NCBI GenBank assembly: GCA_030762895.1
Contig: CM061070.1
Coordinates: 76,495,804-76,559,803 of the forward strand
DNA from: Sophora flavescens
Lineage: Eukaryota; Streptophyta; Magnoliopsida; Fabales; Fabaceae
Length of the DNA stretch: 64,000 nt
Direction of reading: 5' to 3'
A model generated the notes under the pieces. It saw only the letters and a list, made by a program, of their open reading frames with translations, ran no database searches and was not told the origin of the DNA. Shown in pieces: positions 61,467-64,000 of the stretch (positions are counted from its first letter, which is position 1; each line of letters starts with the position of its first letter). The position numbers were made by a program, and so were the translations under genes.

Positions 61467-62340
61467 TGAGGTGTTATATTTTTGCAACTTGTTTAGTTGA
61501 CAATGCAGTTTTCATGGTTCTCTGTTTTATTCTTCATTGAGGTTTCCTTTCTCTTCATCGTGTTTTTTAACTTTGTTTTTTTATGGGAGAGGCTTTTTTT
61601 ATATGCATCAAAGCTATATTTAGGGGATTGCTTCTTACCTATTTTGCTGATTGGCAATCCTACTTGGGTGCACATTAGAAACATGCCCTGTAGTTTGGAT
61701 TTTAAGTCGAATATAAGAAGTATATTCTGATAAGAGTAACTGATATCTGGTTCCGAACAACTACAGCTTATAGTTTCAATTAGTTATCTCTCTGATGGAT
61801 AGTAAGTTCTTACCTGAGTGTTGACAGTGAACACCTTTGGCACAAATTATTTTGGAAAGCTGTTTTTTTTTTATGAAATTATTTTTCTTATTTTCCAGTT
61901 TTTATAGATGGAAAACATGAATGTAGAATGATTTCAACTTTCTCAAGTGGAATACGTTTTCTTCCTCTTAATCAAATTACCGTGTCTCGTAATTATTCCT
62001 GAATCCTCAAATCAACTTCTTTCTTGGCACCACTCTGGCTCTGGTTTCCCGCTGCCAGGCCCAGGAGTACCTTCTCATCTGTATCTTTCTTCTCACATGG
62101 CTGGTAGCTGCTATCAAGTTCTCATTAAATTCTACTTTTTAATATCTATTGCTTTCTAATTATTTATTCCCTTTGTCATTACTGTTTGTGGTCTTGATAT
62201 AAAAAGTTTCAAATTTCAAAGCAGGTTTAAAATCTGCCTGAAGCAGTGGAAAAACATGGCTAGTTTATGTTGTCAGATTTTTTAAATGGCGTGTGCTGAA
62301 GTTTATGGGTTAAAACTTACTAGAGTATAGTACAAGTATA
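61467..62340 (+). other. 3' UTR and downstream flank of the helicase gene
   Basis: T-rich sequence after the TGA, consistent with a plant 3' UTR; the cleavage site is not evident. Nothing else is supported before the copia LTR. Confidence 0.45.
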
Positions 62341-62560
62341 TGTATTAAGTCTAGTGTATGTATTAAGTATCTGCATAACTGAATATGCCAAGTCAGCATA
62401 TTCAGTTAGGAGTTTGTAACTGATTCTACAATTGCCTAACTGATTCTGTAACTACCAAAGGCTATATATATAAATGCCTTCTGTAACAGTTACTTTGCAA
62501 TAAATGAAATCACAAAATTCTGTGAAACTTCTCTATGAATTCTTCGATACTCTCTCTTTA

Positions 62561-62573
62561 TGGTATCTAGAGC
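62561..62573 (+). other. Primer-binding site of the copia element
   Basis: TGGTATCTAGAGC, the initiator-Met type with one inserted base, directly after the LTR. Confidence 0.75.
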
Positions 62574-62649
62574 TAAATTCTGGGCCTAGACTCTCTCCTT
62601 CATTCTTCTTCGTCATTTTCTCCATTCTTCGTTTTCAATCGATTCTTCC

Positions 62650-64000
62650 ATGGCTGCAACGAATCCTTTCATCAACAACAATGGCACTTCGGTGAACTCT
62701 CAGGCGCCAGCGAGCTTCAATCCTTCGATATCGATCAAACTTGATGATCAAAATTACCTACTGTGGAAACAGCAAATTGAAGCTGTCATCATCGCACACA
62801 AATTACATCGGTATGTTGTAAATCCTGTGATTCCCCCTCAATTCACAACAGAGGCAAATCAAGCCCTAGGAATTGAATCGGAAGCCTATCAGCTATGGAT
62901 TGTTCAAGACCAAATGCTATTTACGTGGCTCCTCAGTTCTCTCTCTCCCTCGATCTTGCCTCGATTCATCGGCTGCAAACACTCTTGGCAAGTTTGGGAA
63001 AAGATTCATAAGCAGTTCCAAGCTCATGTTCGAACGAAAGTTCGTCAGTTCAGATCGGAGCTCAAAAATACAAAGAAGGGATCTCGTTCGATTTCTGAGT
63101 ATCTCCTCCGAATTCGTGCCTTAATTGAGTCTCTGCAAGCTCTTGGAGATTTCGTTACTAATCAAGACCATATCGACGCTGTTCTTGAAGGCCTTCCGAA
63201 AGAATACAACAATTTTGTCATGATGATCTATGCTATACCAGATCAAACCTCGATTGATGACATAGAAGCTCCCCTGTTGATGCAAGATGCTCAATTCGAG
63301 AAATTCCGACAAGAACTACCCTCGCCATCGATCACTGTTAATGTGGCTCAAGCATCGACTCTCCCTCACTCGTCCTCCTCTCCGACTTTTCAACAGCATC
63401 GCGATGATTTCAATAGTGGAAATCGCGGTCGAGGAGGTCGTGGGCGTGGGCGTGGGCGTGGTGGTCCAAAACCCACCTGCCAGCTATGTGACAAATACGG
63501 TCATGATGCCTACAGCTGCTGGTATAGGTTTGACCAAATCTTCGTACCACCCCAGAGAGCTCCACTCCAATCTAATTTTTCTCACGGTCAGATGCAGAAC
63601 CGTAATCAATTTCAAGAACCCAGTCAATTCCAGAATTCAGGGTCTTCTGAGCATGGTTATGGTCCTCAATTTCAAGGTTTAAGGCAGAATTTTAACAGTC
63701 CCTCTGCACGACAGCAATCCCAGCCCAGTGCCAATCTAGTGATGCAACAACCTCAATTTGTTCCTAACACTCAAGAGGTGCTGCAGAGACCATTTGATAA
63801 TCAGTCATGGTTCCCTGACTCAGGAGCCTCTCATCATCTAACAGCAGATCTCAATAATCTCAGTCGTAGCAGTCCCTTCACAAGCCAGGACCAAGTTCTT
63901 ATGGGAAATGGTCAAGGTCTCTCCATTGACTCCATAGGTTCATCTAAATTCTCCTCTCCCTCCCATCCCCATATCATTTTCACCCTGAATAATCTATTAC
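62650..64000 (+). CDS. Copia gag-protease polyprotein, N-terminal 450 codons, open to window end
   Basis: From ATG at 62650 (MAATNPFINNNGTS) the frame is uninterrupted to base 64000. The N-terminal gag domain (about residues 25-230) has the copia signature ISIKLDDQNYLLWKQQIEAV and FVTNQDHIDAVLEGLPKEY. An Arg/Gly-rich linker with repeated GRGRG precedes the zinc knuckle CQLCDKYGHDAYSC (CX2CX4HX4C). A Gln/Pro/Asn-rich spacer leads to the aspartic protease start WFPDSGASHHLT (about residues 391-402). The frame has no stop because the window ends inside the protease. Protein-level integrity contrasts with every other retroelement here, so it may be recent or active. Confidence 0.92.
   Translation, partial: MAATNPFINNNGTSVNSQAPASFNPSISIKLDDQNYLLWKQQIEAVIIAHKLHRYVVNPVIPPQFTTEANQALGIESEAYQLWIVQDQMLFTWLLSSLSPSILPRFIGCKHSWQVWEKIHKQFQAHVRTKVRQFRSELKNTKKGSRSISEYLLRIRALIESLQALGDFVTNQDHIDAVLEGLPKEYNNFVMMIYAIPDQTSIDDIEAPLLMQDAQFEKFRQELPSPSITVNVAQASTLPHSSSSPTFQQHRDDFNSGNRGRGGRGRGRGRGGPKPTCQLCDKYGHDAYSCWYRFDQIFVPPQRAPLQSNFSHGQMQNRNQFQEPSQFQNSGSSEHGYGPQFQGLRQNFNSPSARQQSQPSANLVMQQPQFVPNTQEVLQRPFDNQSWFPDSGASHHLTADLNNLSRSSPFTSQDQVLMGNGQGLSIDSIGSSKFSSPSHPHIIFTLNNLL

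Larger units (their letters stand above)
62341..64000 (+). mobile_element. Ty1/copia retrotransposon, 5' part, running off the window
   Basis: Order is LTR (left edge uncertain, about 62341, right edge about 62560), primer-binding site, then an open gag-protease frame to the window end. The LTR has a TATA box (CTATATATATAAATG, about 62462-62476) and an AATAAA signal (62500-62505). It sits about 0.9 kb downstream of the helicase gene in the same direction. Confidence 0.88.

Overview
The window is nuclear DNA of a flowering plant, most likely a dicot and possibly a legume. It contains long Ty3/gypsy LTR retrotransposons, a Cassandra element carrying a 5S-rRNA-like LTR, an En/Spm (CACTA) transposon, MITEs, a tRNA-derived SINE and one ordinary plant gene. 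The gene is a DEAD-box RNA helicase whose single coding exon resembles RH47/ISE1. No bacterial, plastid or viral gene order is visible. The species cannot be fixed from sequence alone.

Almost everything up to about 58.3 kb is transposable-element sequence, and most of it can be resolved into nests using target-site duplications (TSDs) read directly. 1-6444: minus-strand gypsy element A (decayed RT, protease and gag, primer-binding site, 3.67-kb LTR), cut by the window start. 6445-10422: AT-rich intergenic DNA with a SINE flanked by a 10-bp TSD. 10428-27015: minus-strand gypsy element B (TSD TAATT), lacking pol. Its 3' LTR holds a reverse-oriented solo LTR F (11296-18494, TSD ATATC), which itself holds solo LTR G (13617-17966, TSD GTTAT). 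27471-34853: a Tourist-like MITE (TSD TTA) split by a 6.8-kb CACTA transposon (27626-34439, TSD AAA) with a broken TNP2 transposase and a duplicated gene-like segment. 35484-50240: a Cassandra TRIM (TSD TTAAG). Its 5' LTR was invaded by Athila-like element C, which carries solo LTR E (TSD ATAGA). Its 3' LTR was invaded by minus-strand element D (TSD CGGCT), which encodes an unrecognised protein.

50246-59300 is a lower-density mosaic of small inverted-repeat elements, a copia-type solo LTR, a retroposed mRNA 3' end (17-bp TSD, A13 tail), nested fold-back elements and local tandem duplications. 59787-61466 is the only convincing host gene, with a probable 5'-UTR intron. From about 62.3 kb to the window end is a Ty1/copia element whose gag-protease frame is still fully open.

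There is no cooperating gene cluster. The biology here is layered transposition and decay. The most unusual signals are the unrecognised ORF of element D, a compound CACGGCC/GGCCGTG palindrome shared by the CACTA element and elements C and D, the duplicated promoter-plus-peptide unit inside the CACTA element, and ORFs lying inside gypsy LTRs.
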